DNA from: Lachnospiraceae bacterium
GTDB taxonomy: Bacteria; Bacillota; Clostridia; Lachnospirales; Lachnospiraceae
Direction of reading: 5' to 3'
Assembly (NCBI GenBank): GCA_902363675.1
Contig: CABJAV010000003.1
Span: 62,001-126,000, forward strand
Length of the DNA: 64,000 bases
A program made the position numbers and the translations under genes. The notes beneath the pieces are model-generated. The model worked only from the letters and a program-made list of their open reading frames with translations. It was not told where the DNA came from and ran no database searches. This document shows, in pieces, positions 1 through 8,604 of the stretch (positions are counted from its first letter, which is position 1; every line of letters starts with the position of its first letter).

Positions 1-742
1 TAGAATCACCGGTATGCACACCGACCGGATCGATATTCTCCATGTTACATACGGTAATACAGTTGCCGTTTGCATCACGCATTACTTCGTACTCGACTTC
101 TTTCCATCCTGCGATGCAACGCTCAACCAAAACTTCTCCCACACGGCTGAGACGAAGTCCGTTGCTTAAGATATCAATCAATTCCTGCTCGTTGTGTGCG
201 ATACCGCCGCCGCTTCCGCCAAGTGTGAAAGCAGGACGAAGTACAACCGGATATCCGATGGTATTTGTAAATTTAATACCGTCCTCTACGGTATTTACAA
301 CCTGAGAAGCTGCACACGGCTCCCCAATCTTCTCCATCGTATCTTTGAATGCCTGACGGTCCTCTGCCTTAAAAATTGTCTCAGCAGTCGTACCGATCAG
401 CTTTACATTGTGTTCCTCTAAGAAACCGGACTCTGCCAGCTCCATACCAAGGTTCAGACCAGCCTGTCCTCCAAGTGTCGGAAGAATGCTGTCCGGTTTT
501 TCTTTGATAATAATCTCTTTTAAAACATCTGCAGTCAATGGCTCAATGTATACCTGATCTGCAATCTGCTTGTCTGTCATAATGGTTGCCGGGTTTGAAT
601 TTACAAGACAAACTTCTACGCCCTCCTCTTTCAAGGAACGGCATGCCTGTGTTCCGGCATAATCGAACTCTGCTGCCTGTCCAATTACGATTGGACCGGA
701 ACCGATAACTAATACTTTTTTGATATCATGATTTCTTGGCAT
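1..742 (-). CDS. carB: Carbamoyl-phosphate synthase large subunit, N-terminal part (runs off the window)
   Basis: This is the first 247 residues of the large subunit that makes carbamoyl phosphate from bicarbonate, ATP and ammonia delivered by CarA, feeding pyrimidine and arginine synthesis. The protein begins [17 protein letters not shown] and carries the conserved pre-ATP-grasp segment ([10 protein letters not shown]) and the ATP-grasp glycine loop ([12 protein letters not shown]). The start codon is preceded by GGGAGGAAA. It lies 20 bases downstream of carA, so the two are co-transcribed. The C-terminal three quarters, including the allosteric domain, lie outside the window. Confidence 0.97.
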   Translation of the reverse strand, partial: MPRNHDIKKVLVIGSGPIVIGQAAEFDYAGTQACRSLKEEGVEVCLVNSNPATIMTDKQIADQVYIEPLTADVLKEIIIKEKPDSILPTLGGQAGLNLGMELAESGFLEEHNVKLIGTTAETIFKAEDRQAFKDTMEKIGEPCAASQVVNTVEDGIKFTNTIGYPVVLRPAFTLGGSGGGIAHNEQELIDILSNGLRLSRVGEVLVERCIAGWKEVEYEVMRDANGNCITVCNMENIDPVGVHTGDS

Positions 743-762
743 TATTGATTTCCTCCCATCGT

Positions 763-1836
763 CTATAATGTGCTTTGCTCCATCATCTCAATAAAACGGT
801 CAAACAAGTACGCAGAATCCTGTGGTCCAGGGCAGGCCTCCGGATGGAACTGCACGGTAAAAATGTTCTTTCCAATATATTCAAGACCCTCGTTCGTACC
901 ATCGTTAACATTGACAAATGCAGGCTTTGCCACAGCCGGGTCGAGTGTATCTGTATCTACAACATATCCATGGTTCTGGGAAGAAATGTAAACACGGTTG
1001 GTTGCTAAATCCTTCACCGGATGATTTCCACCACGGTGTCCGTATTTCATCTTATGCGTATCTGCACCTGTTGCAAGTGCCATCAGCTGATGTCCAAGAC
1101 AGATTGCAAAAATCGGTACATTGCTGTCATATAACTTCTTGATCTCTGCAATAATCTCTGTACATTCCTTTGGATCTCCAGGTCCATTACTGAGCATGAT
1201 GCCGTCCGGATTGGTCGCAAGAATTTCTTCTGCACTGGTGTGTGCCGGATAAATGGTCACTTCGCATCCACGGGCATTCAAAGATTTTGCAATATTATTT
1301 TTTGCACCCAGATCAAGCAGTGCAACTTTCTTTCCGTTGCCTTTTAATACTTTTTTCTCGCTGCAGGTCACCTTATCAACCACATTTCCGGTTGTGTATG
1401 CCTGAAGCTTTGGAATGATCTCATCAAGATTGTAATTCTCATTGGTTGTGATCATTCCGTTCATGGTTCCCTTTTCACGGAGAATCTTTGTAAGTGCACG
1501 GGTATCAATACCCGCAACTCCCGGAATATCATGTTTTACAAGGAAATCCTGAATCGTTCCCTCACAGCGGAAATTACTTGCGCTGCGGGAAAGTTCTCTT
1601 ACAATATATCCATCCGGCCACGGACGAGCGGATTCCATATCTGGTGTAATTCCATAATTTCCGATCAAAGGATATGTCATAACCACTGCCTGTCCTGCAT
1701 AGGAAGGATCTGTGAGAACCTCAAGATATCCTGTCATAGAGGTATTAAATACAATTTCGCTGATAACTTCGCGCGTAGAACCAATGCTTTGTCCTGCAAA
1801 AACGGTTCCATCTTCAAGTATCAAAAATGCTTTCAT
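763..1836 (-). CDS. carA: Carbamoyl-phosphate synthase small (glutaminase) subunit
   Basis: This subunit hydrolyses glutamine and channels ammonia to CarB. The N-terminal CPSase small domain ([10 protein letters not shown]) is followed by a class I glutamine amidotransferase domain with the nucleophile in AICLGHQ (about residue 246) and the catalytic His/Glu in QFHPEA near the C-terminus. At 357 residues it has the usual length. I chose the start [10 protein letters not shown] because it matches the family; an in-frame ATG 14 codons upstream would add a non-family extension. A hairpin with a T run and a small leader frame lie just upstream and may regulate it. Confidence 0.97.
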   Translation of the reverse strand: MKAFLILEDGTVFAGQSIGSTREVISEIVFNTSMTGYLEVLTDPSYAGQAVVMTYPLIGNYGITPDMESARPWPDGYIVRELSRSASNFRCEGTIQDFLVKHDIPGVAGIDTRALTKILREKGTMNGMITTNENYNLDEIIPKLQAYTTGNVVDKVTCSEKKVLKGNGKKVALLDLGAKNNIAKSLNARGCEVTIYPAHTSAEEILATNPDGIMLSNGPGDPKECTEIIAEIKKLYDSNVPIFAICLGHQLMALATGADTHKMKYGHRGGNHPVKDLATNRVYISSQNHGYVVDTDTLDPAVAKPAFVNVNDGTNEGLEYIGKNIFTVQFHPEACPGPQDSAYLFDRFIEMMEQSTL

Positions 1837-1876
1837 TCTGTGCCCTGCCTTTCTGTGTGTTTTCCTGCATCTTGGC

Positions 1877-1901
1877 AAAAAAAAAGAGGGAATCTCTTTT
1901 T
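1877..1901 (-). terminator. Hairpin plus T run in the carA leader (possible attenuator)
   Basis: Read on the minus strand, AAAAGAG and CTCTTTT form a 7-bp stem around a 5-base loop, and the T run continues to nine T. It lies between the inferred carA promoter and carA, so it would have to be read through for carAB expression. It could also simply end the transcript of the acetyltransferase gene upstream. No PyrR-type binding loop was seen. Confidence 0.5.
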
Positions 1902-1950
1902 CATACCATCCATTTTCGACAGAATTATCCCTTCTGCCTAAATTGTAAAA

Positions 1951-1979
1951 AGTTTATCATAATATGACACTTTTTTCAA
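1951..1979 (-). promoter_or_regulatory. Probable sigma-A promoter for carAB
   Basis: On the minus strand TTGAAA and TAAACT are separated by 17 bases, about 115 bases before the carA start. Upstream is the end of a co-directional gene. Confidence 0.5.
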
Positions 1980-2074
1980 CCATTTTCGATGAAGAAAAAA
2001 GTGCCGAGATTTTATTAATAAATATACATATTTTATGCATTTTGTTCAGATTGCCTGAAAAAGCGATAAAAATC

Positions 2075-2650
2075 CTACAACAGCTGCATAATAAATGCAA
2101 TTGCAATCGCTGTACAGATTGCAAGTCCTCCCAGCGAGGTTGCAAGTATGGCAGCTGTCGGAATCTCTTTCTTCGGATAATCTGTGGATTCTACCGTCTT
2201 TGCGTGCATAAATACATAAGGAACCGACTGTGGATTCTGCACTGCCTTGAATTTATTTTTAGCAAAATAAGATGCTGTCCATGCCGGCATTGCATTGACC
2301 GTCACCTGTGCAAGCTCCAGCTTTTCGCGGGCGTACTCCCTCATGGTAAGAAGCAGTTTCTTTCCATATCCACGGCGCTGGTAATACGGCATAACATAAA
2401 GCAATGTAATATGTCCCTCACTCTGCATGCCCGAAACTGCCACCATATTGTTCTGTTCATCATATGCCGCCCAAATCGTCAGTTTCTGTGTTTCCATGAG
2501 CTGTCTTATATTTTCTTCTCTGACATACGTGTAAAAAGACTCAATCAATTGAGCCTCATTGATTGTATTTCTGAGGCAATATTCAAAAACACCCCGCGCA
2601 AGCTGAACTGCCTTCGGCACTTCTTCTGTCTGTAATATCTTTATTTCCAT
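2075..2650 (-). CDS. GNAT family N-acetyltransferase with a C-terminal membrane helix
   Basis: The middle of this 191-residue protein has GNAT features: the acetyl-CoA loop region YQRRGYGKKLL followed by a helix, and a strand with AMPAWTASYFAKNKF near the end of the fold. The substrate cannot be predicted. After the fold, a polar linker leads to about 22 hydrophobic residues (AAILATSLGGLAICTAIAIA) at the extreme C-terminus, which suggests tail-anchoring to the membrane. I chose the internal start MEIKILQTEE because AGAAGGAAAT precedes it; an upstream in-frame ATG lacks a ribosome site. It follows recD2 by 75 bases. Confidence 0.85.
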   Translation of the reverse strand: MEIKILQTEEVPKAVQLARGVFEYCLRNTINEAQLIESFYTYVREENIRQLMETQKLTIWAAYDEQNNMVAVSGMQSEGHITLLYVMPYYQRRGYGKKLLLTMREYAREKLELAQVTVNAMPAWTASYFAKNKFKAVQNPQSVPYVFMHAKTVESTDYPKKEIPTAAILATSLGGLAICTAIAIAFIMQLL

Positions 2651-2725
2651 TTTACTATTTCCTTCTTCCATATTGCTTTCTGCTTTTTTCAAAAGAACCA
2701 TAACCGGTTTCATCTACAGCAGGAA

Positions 2726-4963
2726 CTACTGCAAAGAATCTTCTGTCAACCGGTCCCGCAATCCGCTGTATCGTTTTAATTGTGAATTGTTTTCGATCAT
2801 CTGATTGAAGGTTATATCATTTCCTACTATCGTAACACATTTTTTTGCACGTGTAACTGCCGTATATAATAAATTCCGGTTCATGAGCATTCTTGGTCCG
2901 GACAACAGTGGAATCACAACTGCCGGATACTCAGATCCCTGCGATTTATGAATAGTAACCGCATAAGCCAGTTCCAGTTCATCCAACAATTTGTATGGAT
3001 ATTCTACCATACGGCCTTCATCAAAGGATACCGTCATAGTCTCTGCAAAATCATTGATCTCCTCTATGATTCCCATATCCCCATTAAAAATTCCGGTTCC
3101 TTTATCAATGCACAGACCATATTTGCTGCGTATTTCCCACTCCAGCTGATAATTATTTTTCGTCTGCATAACTTTATCGCCTTCACGGAATATAGTGCCA
3201 CCATGTTCCTTTTCCCGCTTACGTTTATCTGCCGGATTCAAATACATCTGCAAAATTCCATTCAGACGTTCCACGCCAAGCAGCCCCTTGCGCATCGGCG
3301 TCAGCACCTGAATGTCGTACTCACTCGCCCCAACAAATTTTGGCAGTTTCTGTTTGATCAGCTGTAATGTTACATTGATGATTTTATCCGCCTCGTATCT
3401 CTTTAAGAAAAAGAAATCCATGCTCTTGTTGTCCAGGCTTACCGGTTCGCCACGGTTAATTTTGTGGGCATTGACAATAATGTCGCTGGTGCTTGCCTGA
3501 CGGAAAATCTTCGTCAGTTTAACTGTATGAAATTCGTTGGAATCGATAATATCCTTGAGAACGCTTCCCGGTCCGACACTCGGAAGCTGGTTCACATCCC
3601 CCACAAGGATCAGTCGCGTACCTGCCGCTATGGCTTTCAGCAGCGCATACATAAGAGAAATATCAACCATAGACATCTCATCAATAATAATGACATCCGT
3701 CTCTAATGGATTCTGCTCATTTTTTTCAAAACCGGCATTTCCCTCCATGCCACCATTCAGTTCCAGCATACGGTGAATGGTTCTAGCCTCAAAGCCGGTT
3801 GTCTCACTCATTCTTTTTGCCGCGCGCCCCGTCGGTGCCGCCAGAAAAATGTCCATGCCTTCCAATTCAAAATAACGAATGATTGTATTGATTGTTGTTG
3901 TTTTACCGGTACCAGGTCCTCCCGTAATGACGAGCAGACCATTTCGAACGGCTTCTTTTACCGCCTCTACCTGATGCTCATCCAAATCCATCTTCGTCTG
4001 CTTTTCAATCTGTCGCAGCCGCTCTTCAATTTCAATATCCGGCACATTAAAGTTTGCGTTCAGCTGTTTAAGCATCGTTGCCGTATTCGCCTCCATATAG
4101 AAAAAGCTGCTGGCATAAATCTGCGTCGTATTGCCAGCCTGGCGCATAATAATTTTACGGTCCATCGCCAGATTCATGTAATGCTTTTCTATATATTCCG
4201 GTTCGATCTGCAGCAGATTGCTGGCACGCTGTGTCAGTTCCGGCATCGGCAGATACGTGTGTCCCTCATTGGATGCCTGAAGCAACGCATACTGAATTCC
4301 ACTTCGGATACGGAAATCGGAGTCCGTACGGATTCCCACACGGGATGCGATTTCGTCCGCCGTCCGAAACCCCACACCATCTACATCATCCGCCATCCGA
4401 TAAGGATTTTCTTTTAATATTCCATAAATCTCCTGCCCATATGTATTATATATTTTCACAGCGAGCGTCGTACTGATTCCATATTGCTGCAAAAAGATCA
4501 TCGCCTGTCGCAAGTCCCGTTTGGCATTCACCTGATCCGCAATTTCCATGGCTTTACGCTCACTGATTCCCTTTACTTCCGCAAGGCGTTCCGGCTCTTC
4601 CTCGATAATACGGAAGGTATCACTTTTAAAATGGCGCACAATTCTGGCTGCTAAAGCAATGCCAACACCTTTGATCGCACCGGATCCCAGATATCGTTCA
4701 ATGGCCATCTCGTCCTTTGGTGCCTTTTCTTCAAATCTTTTTACCGCAAACTGCCGCCCATATGTCGGATGATCGTTATAATTTCCATGTGCTTCTATAT
4801 TTTCGCCCTCTGCAATATCCGAAAAAGTCCCCACACAGGTCACTTCCTCTTCATCACAGATCATCACAAGAACGGTATATCCATTGTCTGCATTTCTGTA
4901 AATAATATGGTCTACATAACCATTGATTGTTTCATCTTCTGTCTGTTGCCTGTTCTCCAACAC
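2726..4963 (-). CDS. recD2: RecD2-type ATP-dependent DNA helicase
   Basis: This is a 745-residue superfamily 1 5'-to-3' helicase of the stand-alone RecD2 (RecD/TraA) class, used in DNA repair in bacteria where it is not part of RecBCD. It has the N-terminal OB-like and helix-hairpin-helix region typical of RecD2 (residues 1-330), Walker A GGPGTGKTT at 348-356, Walker B VIIIDEMSMVD, and the C-terminal UvrD-like segment AYAVTIHKSQGSE. Length matches the family. It has its own promoter upstream. Confidence 0.95.
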   Translation of the reverse strand: MLENRQQTEDETINGYVDHIIYRNADNGYTVLVMICDEEEVTCVGTFSDIAEGENIEAHGNYNDHPTYGRQFAVKRFEEKAPKDEMAIERYLGSGAIKGVGIALAARIVRHFKSDTFRIIEEEPERLAEVKGISERKAMEIADQVNAKRDLRQAMIFLQQYGISTTLAVKIYNTYGQEIYGILKENPYRMADDVDGVGFRTADEIASRVGIRTDSDFRIRSGIQYALLQASNEGHTYLPMPELTQRASNLLQIEPEYIEKHYMNLAMDRKIIMRQAGNTTQIYASSFFYMEANTATMLKQLNANFNVPDIEIEERLRQIEKQTKMDLDEHQVEAVKEAVRNGLLVITGGPGTGKTTTINTIIRYFELEGMDIFLAAPTGRAAKRMSETTGFEARTIHRMLELNGGMEGNAGFEKNEQNPLETDVIIIDEMSMVDISLMYALLKAIAAGTRLILVGDVNQLPSVGPGSVLKDIIDSNEFHTVKLTKIFRQASTSDIIVNAHKINRGEPVSLDNKSMDFFFLKRYEADKIINVTLQLIKQKLPKFVGASEYDIQVLTPMRKGLLGVERLNGILQMYLNPADKRKREKEHGGTIFREGDKVMQTKNNYQLEWEIRSKYGLCIDKGTGIFNGDMGIIEEINDFAETMTVSFDEGRMVEYPYKLLDELELAYAVTIHKSQGSEYPAVVIPLLSGPRMLMNRNLLYTAVTRAKKCVTIVGNDITFNQMIENNSQLKRYSGLRDRLTEDSLQ

Positions 4964-5004
4964 GTCTTCCTCGTTTTCCGGCTGTCGGCCTTTTTCTATG
5001 TTCC

Positions 5005-5033
5005 ATTATGAATCAGTTTTCCGTTCCTTGCAA
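5005..5033 (-). promoter_or_regulatory. Probable sigma-A promoter for recD2
   Basis: On the minus strand TTGCAA and CATAAT are 17 bases apart, about 40 bases before the recD2 start and just after the terminator of the flagellar operon. Confidence 0.55.
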
Positions 5034-5072
5034 GGGTAAAAAATGTGCGCTTGTCTGCTTTTCCTATACAGC

Positions 5073-5100
5073 AAAAAATGCACCCATCTTTCGGGTGCAC
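5073..5100 (-). terminator. Terminator of the mreB/flagellar rod gene cluster
   Basis: TGCACCC and GGGTGCA form a perfect 7-bp stem followed by six T on the minus strand, immediately after the rod-binding protein gene. Confidence 0.9.
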
Positions 5101-5108
5101 TCTCTGTC

Positions 5109-5471
5109 TTACTCTGTCATGTTAAGATTTCTTTTCATTTGTTCGTATAATTGCTGGGTATAATTTTCTCCCACCTGATCAACTACTTCATCTGCCACCA
5201 GTTCGATTGCCTGATCCATATACATGTCTTTGTACTGTGACATTGTGGAATCCTCGTCATCGTCAGAGGTAAATGTATCTTTGACTTCTTTTAGTATCTG
5301 TTCTACAAAATACGATTCAAAGTCTTTGATTACACCTTTTAATTCCTCTTCCGAAGAATTTGATGAGATGTTTTTTAATGAACTCTGTAAGGCATTACCT
5401 GTCGCAGATGTGGCATCTGTCTTCGCAGATGTATAATTAGAATCAAGTCCTGATAATCCGGATAAATCCAT
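5109..5471 (-). CDS. Rod-binding protein, FlgJ N-terminal domain family
   Basis: This 120-residue protein resembles the rod-capping (rod-binding) half of FlgJ: a disordered Ser/Thr-rich N-terminus, then the motif DFESYFVEQILKEV, then MSQYKDMYMDQAIELVADE. It lacks the peptidoglycan hydrolase domain that proteobacterial FlgJ carries, which is normal for Firmicutes. It is the last gene of the run after flgF and flgG, so a role in assembling the flagellar rod is well supported by context. Confidence 0.85.
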   Translation of the reverse strand: MDLSGLSGLDSNYTSAKTDATSATGNALQSSLKNISSNSSEEELKGVIKDFESYFVEQILKEVKDTFTSDDDEDSTMSQYKDMYMDQAIELVADEVVDQVGENYTQQLYEQMKRNLNMTE

Positions 5472-5549
5472 TCACTGTTCCTCTCTTTCGAATATCAGCC
5501 ATATGCTGACAAAACTGTTGAAGGAATTCTCGTCCTTCATAAAATCCTA

Positions 5550-6371
5550 TTATCGTTTCAGATTGTTTGCTGTATCCAACATGGAGTCTGCCGTTGTGAT
5601 TGCTTTTGAATTCAGTTCGTAGGCACGCTGCGCAATAATCATATTGACCATCTCATCCGCAACCTGTACACTGGATCCTTCCAGATAATGCTGACAAACC
5701 TTGCTGGCCTTCACACCATTGGTTGCTCCTTCGAGCAGTGGATTTCCTGATGCAGATGTTGCCGCAAGACGGCTGGAAGAAAGTTTCTCCAAACCTGCCG
5801 GATTATTAAATTGATAAATTCCGAAAGACTGATTCAATGGAATGACATTTCCCGTCTTCGCATCTTTATAAGAAATAGAGCCATCCTGACTGAACACCAT
5901 GCTCTGTGATGTCGTTCCCTTCGGAACCATAATTTCATTTCCACGGGCATCCAATACCGGACATCCCTGGGAATCCGTAAGGATTGTGTTACCGGCTGCA
6001 TCGATACTCCAGGTAAAATTACCATTTCTCGTATAATAAGTCTGTCCATCTTCTCCACGGACTGCAAAAAATCCGTCTCCTTCGATAGCAAAGTCAGTAT
6101 CATTGTCACTTTCCAGTAATGCTCCCTGCTTATAGATGGAAGTGGTCGCAGCTACACGGGTTCCTAATCCGACCTGTGCTCCCACAGGCTTCTGATCACC
6201 GTTGGCAGATGTTGTCTTCGTCTGTAATGTCTGATACAACAATGATTTGAACTCTGTCCGTTCCGCCTTGTATCCATTTGTATTCACATTCGCTAAGTTA
6301 TGGGAAATTGTATCCACATTTGTCTGCTCAGCAATCATTCCTGTAGCAGCAGTATAAAGTGCACGCATCAT
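5550..6371 (-). CDS. flgG: Flagellar basal-body (distal) rod protein FlgG/FlhP
   Basis: This 273-residue axial protein has the N-terminal rod motif (LYTAATGMIAEQTNVDTISHNLANVNT) with the ANVNTNGYK signature, the central GDGFFAV region, and the C-terminal rod/hook helix ending NMIIAQRAYELNSKAI. These paired terminal heptad regions form the coiled core of the flagellar rod. It is exported by the flagellar type III system, so no signal peptide is expected. In the order mbl-flhO-flhP of Bacillus it occupies the flhP position. Confidence 0.93.
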   Translation of the reverse strand: MMRALYTAATGMIAEQTNVDTISHNLANVNTNGYKAERTEFKSLLYQTLQTKTTSANGDQKPVGAQVGLGTRVAATTSIYKQGALLESDNDTDFAIEGDGFFAVRGEDGQTYYTRNGNFTWSIDAAGNTILTDSQGCPVLDARGNEIMVPKGTTSQSMVFSQDGSISYKDAKTGNVIPLNQSFGIYQFNNPAGLEKLSSSRLAATSASGNPLLEGATNGVKASKVCQHYLEGSSVQVADEMVNMIIAQRAYELNSKAITTADSMLDTANNLKR

Positions 6372-6414
6372 AAGGCACTCTCTCCTTTCGGTATCTGTAT
6401 CTTTTTATCTCTCA

Positions 6415-7218
6415 CTATTGTACCCTGCCGACGTTATTTACAGCACGGTCTAATGTACTGTCAATGGAAGTAATCACCTTCTGGTTCGCCTCATATGCTC
6501 TCTGAATCGTAATCATATTGACCATTTCATTAACTACATTGACATTGGAAGTTTCAAGTACTCCCTGCTCTACCTTTGCATCTGTCGCAATACGATTGCC
6601 ACCATCCAGCAGGTTATACATATTCTCTCCATATTTTTCCAGATAGTCGTAGTTGTCCACATCAACGACTCCCAAAGTTCCAACTACCTGATCATTCTGA
6701 ATAACATATCCCATCTTGTTCACGGTAACTGTCGCATTCGGATCTACCTGAATAAAATTATTCCGGCTCGGATCACCATTCATCGCGCCAGTCGCATTCA
6801 ATACGTAATCGCCATCTTTTGTAACAAGATATCCTTCCGTATTTACCGTAAAAGAACCATCTCTTGTATATTTCACAGAAGTATTTCCCTGTTTATCGGT
6901 AAAAGCGATTGCAAAAAATCCGTTTCCGTCAATAGCAAAATCTGTGGTATTATCCGTAACCTTAAAACTACCTGTGGAATAATCGGTATACACCTGTCCC
7001 AGATGCACGCCATATGTAATACCCCCAAGTTTCTTTGGCATATAGGCATTCGAGCTGTCTTTCAGTCGAAACGACATCTCATCCGCAAATGTACGGGATG
7101 TCGTACCTTCCTTCTTGTATCCAGTTGTATCTGCATTCGCCAGATTATTTGCCAGGACATCAAGTCGCTTCATTTCATTGACCATGCCTGTATGGGCTGT
7201 ATATAAACCTTTAACCAT
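6415..7218 (-). CDS. flgF: Flagellar rod protein FlgF/FlhO
   Basis: This 267-residue paralogue of the downstream flgG begins LYTAHTGMVNEMKRLDVLANNLANADTTGYK and ends with the axial motif NMITIQRAYEANQKVI, with GNGFFAIAF in the middle. It is most likely the proximal rod protein. It lies between mreB and flgG on the same strand, the position of flhO in Bacillus. The 130-base gap to mreB contains a hairpin, so it may have a separate promoter. Confidence 0.9.
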   Translation of the reverse strand: MVKGLYTAHTGMVNEMKRLDVLANNLANADTTGYKKEGTTSRTFADEMSFRLKDSSNAYMPKKLGGITYGVHLGQVYTDYSTGSFKVTDNTTDFAIDGNGFFAIAFTDKQGNTSVKYTRDGSFTVNTEGYLVTKDGDYVLNATGAMNGDPSRNNFIQVDPNATVTVNKMGYVIQNDQVVGTLGVVDVDNYDYLEKYGENMYNLLDGGNRIATDAKVEQGVLETSNVNVVNEMVNMITIQRAYEANQKVITSIDSTLDRAVNNVGRVQ

Positions 7219-7311
7219 GCCTTACCTCTTCTTTTCTATACACAATATAACACCTGATTGTCTTTTAACCCTTATGTTATATATCGGCACTTTTCTAAAA
7301 TACTTTACAAC

Positions 7312-7337
7312 AAAAGTGCGCAAATATGCGCACTTTT
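7312..7337 (-). terminator. Hairpin between mreB and flgF
   Basis: AAAGTGCGC and GCGCACTTT form a 9-bp stem with A/T runs on both sides. It would end mreB transcription at least partly; flgF would then need its own promoter downstream. Confidence 0.7.
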
Positions 7338-7349
7338 TATAATCACTTA

Positions 7350-8345
7350 TTAATCGTCATCTCTTTTTCCTGCGAGGAACTCTACATACTTTCCTGTTCC
7401 GATTGCAACACAGGTCATCGGATGTTCTGCTGTCATTGTATTAATACCGGTTCTCTCCTCAATCAGTTCTTCGAGACCGCGCAGTAACGCACCACCACCA
7501 GTAAGTACAATTCCACGATCAGCGACATCGGCTGCAAGTTCTGGTGGAGTCTTCTCCAATACGGAATGTACAGCTTCTACAATCTGTAATGTTGACTCAC
7601 GTAAAGCTTCCTCTGTCTCCTCTGAGCTTACGGTGATCGTTCTAGGTAAACCGGTTACCAGATTTCGTCCACGCACATCCATCGTCTCATTCTGTGCCAA
7701 CGGATAGCATGTACCAATCTTGATCTTGATATCTTCTGCAGTACGCTCACCAATCAATAAATTATGTTTCTTTCTCATATAACGGACAAGTGCCTCGTCA
7801 AAATCATCACCTGCAATCTTAACAGAAGTACTTACAACGGATCCGCCAAGAGAAATAACAGCGATATCTGAAGTACCACCTCCGATATCTACAATCATGT
7901 TACCACATGGTCTGGAAATATCGATTCCTGCGCCGATTGCTGCTGCGATCGGCTCCTCGATAATTTCTACTTCACGTGCTCCTGCCTGATAAGTTGCATC
8001 CTCAACGGCTTTCTTTTCCACTTCTGTTACACCACTCGGTACACAGACGCTGATACGTGGTTTACGAAAACTCTTCTTGCCAAGTGCTTTCTGGATAAAA
8101 TACTTGATCATCTTCTCTGTAACAGTATAATCGGAAATAACCCCCTGACGCAACGGACGAACCGCAACAATATTGCCCGGTGTACGGCCAAGCATCAGTC
8201 TTGCTTCCTCTCCGATAGCCTTGATCTTATTCGTGTCTCTGTCAAATGCAACTACGGAAGGCTCCTTTAATACAACGCCTTTTCCCTTAATATATACTAA
8301 AATACTTGCGGTACCTAAATCGATTCCAATATCTGATCCTATCAT
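7350..8345 (-). CDS. mreB: Actin-like rod-shape protein MreB/Mbl
   Basis: This 331-residue bacterial actin polymerises under the membrane and guides lateral wall synthesis. It has the phosphate-1 loop GIDLGTASILVY, the phosphate-2 motif IVDIGGGTSDIAVI and the adenosine motif ADRGIVLTGGGALLRG. I chose the start MIGSDIGIDLG because AAAGGGG lies at the right distance; seven codons upstream there is another ATG without a good ribosome site. Its position before flgF and flgG matches the Bacillus mbl locus, so it is probably the Mbl-type paralogue rather than the mreBCD one. Confidence 0.93.
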   Translation of the reverse strand: MIGSDIGIDLGTASILVYIKGKGVVLKEPSVVAFDRDTNKIKAIGEEARLMLGRTPGNIVAVRPLRQGVISDYTVTEKMIKYFIQKALGKKSFRKPRISVCVPSGVTEVEKKAVEDATYQAGAREVEIIEEPIAAAIGAGIDISRPCGNMIVDIGGGTSDIAVISLGGSVVSTSVKIAGDDFDEALVRYMRKKHNLLIGERTAEDIKIKIGTCYPLAQNETMDVRGRNLVTGLPRTITVSSEETEEALRESTLQIVEAVHSVLEKTPPELAADVADRGIVLTGGGALLRGLEELIEERTGINTMTAEHPMTCVAIGTGKYVEFLAGKRDDD

Positions 8346-8471
8346 TCCAAAAATGCCCCTTTCCATTTGGTTCTGTCGTTATCTATCTAAATTCAGCTTT
8401 TCAACATAAAGCCGCAGTAATATCGTTTTGCGAAACTACCTGAATTATTCATATTTTAAACATACAGTAAC

Positions 8472-8499
8472 ATTATATACAATTACTGGCATTTTTCAA
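8472..8499 (-). promoter_or_regulatory. Sigma-A promoter for mreB
   Basis: On the minus strand TTGAAA and TATAAT are 16 bases apart. The leader to the mreB start is about 120 bases. I see no further clear structure in the gap between uvrA and mreB. Confidence 0.75.
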
Positions 8500-8604
8500 A
8501 CGTTTTTTTGAAGGTTACGACAATTTAAGTAAATTTTAAGGAATACACGGTTTTATTGTGAATAAGGTTGTACACTTTCCATATAATGGTTCATCAAAAT
8601 TGCT

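Noticed and set aside
3773..4417. A 214-codon plus-strand frame opposite recD2
   Set aside because: Shadow of the helicase gene; composition and lack of a start site argue against a real gene.
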